Below the pieces are notes generated by a model that saw only the letters and a list, made by a program, of their open reading frames with translations, made no database searches and was not told where the DNA came from. Both the position numbers and the translations under genes were made by a program. Shown in pieces: positions 6,149 through 6,286 of a stretch of DNA of 6,286 nt. The stretch spans positions 5,440-11,725 of the forward strand of contig DDSI01000174.1 of NCBI GenBank assembly GCA_002343335.1. The letters are read 5' to 3'. Source of the stretch: Bacteriovoracaceae bacterium UBA2394. GTDB taxonomy: Bacteria; Bdellovibrionota; UBA2394. The number at the start of each line of letters is the position of its first letter. Position 1 is the first letter of the stretch.

Positions 6149-6286
6149 GCGAGATTCGCGCGCTCAGTGCGTCAATGTTCGCGTAATTCACTCCTCACTC
6201 CGCAAAGAGATGCATCTTCAAATCAACGTCTGAGCGTCACTGCATATGCACCGCGTCAGCGTAATTGGGGACAGGATACCCTTTCC
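6149..6286. other. Non-coding right flank upstream of the operon
   Basis: These 138 bases show no supported gene on either strand. Two perfect 10-bp palindromes occur, AGATGCATCT (6208-6217) and TGCATATGCA (6241-6250), and GCGTAATT is present twice (6181-6188, 6259-6266). CGCTCAG (6161-6167) and CTGAGCG (6230-6236) form a 7-bp inverted pair 62 nt apart. TTGACG at 6175-6170 on the minus strand resembles a -35 box, but no matching -10 box lies about 17 nt further on, so no promoter is called. The operon may start here or be transcribed from further upstream. Confidence 0.5.
6259..6286. repeat. Possible end of a dispersed REP/RAYT-like repeat
   Basis: GCGTAATTGGGGACAGGATA followed by CCCTTTCC runs into the window edge. 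The GGGGACAGGATACC core (GGTATCCTGTCCCC on the other strand) resembles a motif I associate from memory with dispersed repeats and IS200-like RAYT transposase genes. Only one copy of the core is in the window, so repetition cannot be shown here. GCGTAATT alone recurs at 6181-6188. Treat as a lead, not a call. Confidence 0.25.

Noticed and set aside
6246..6286. Start of a plus-strand gene running off the right edge (MHRVSVIGDRIPF)
   Set aside because: Only 13 codons are visible, there is no ribosome binding site, and the stretch overlaps repeat-like sequence.

Overview
The window holds one polycistronic block of six genes, all on the minus strand and reading from right to left, with 138 bases of apparently non-coding sequence at the right edge. 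The gene types (a MAF/DUF115 protein linked in other bacteria to flagellin glycosylation, a HisH/HisF/WbuX-type amidotransferase set, a formyltransferase and a DUF4910 aminopeptidase-like protein) belong to surface-glycan or flagellin-glycan loci of Gram-negative, usually motile bacteria. Base composition looks close to 50% GC by eye. A Bdellovibrio-like or other proteobacterial host is possible, but the sequence does not fix the taxon.

Layout in transcription order: (1) 6148-4127, MAF/DUF115 protein of 673 aa; (2) 4087-3293, HisF paralogue; (3) 3280-2081, WbuX/PseA/WbpG-type N-acetyl sugar amidotransferase with a PP-loop; (4) 2079-1375, short GART-type formyltransferase; (5) 1381-749, HisH-type glutaminase; (6) 759 to beyond the left edge, DUF2172/DUF4910 M28-like protein, 253 residues visible. 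Spacing is 39 nt, 12 nt, 1 nt, a 7-nt overlap and an 11-nt overlap, so the genes are almost certainly co-transcribed and the last four are probably translationally coupled.

How they work together (inference from families): the HisH-like protein would release ammonia from glutamine, the HisF-like barrel would carry it, and the PP-loop enzyme would use ATP to turn an N-acyl group on a sugar into an amidine (acetamidino in the known cases). The HisF copy has Phe where histidine-pathway HisF has its catalytic Asp11, but keeps the ammonia-gate residues, so it looks like an ammonia conduit and not a PRFAR cyclase. The formyltransferase between the PP-loop gene and hisH suggests an N-formyl sugar, possibly even an N-formimidoyl (formamidino) product. 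The MAF protein would be the candidate transferase of the finished nonulosonic-acid-type sugar onto flagellin. No flagellin or sugar-synthesis gene lies in the window, so the sugar is unknown.

The right-hand flank (6149-6286) has no supported gene. It contains a motif, GGGGACAGGATACC, that resembles sequence I associate with REP/RAYT-type repeats, plus short repeats and palindromes. No tRNA, rRNA, CRISPR, insertion sequence or convincing terminator or promoter was seen.
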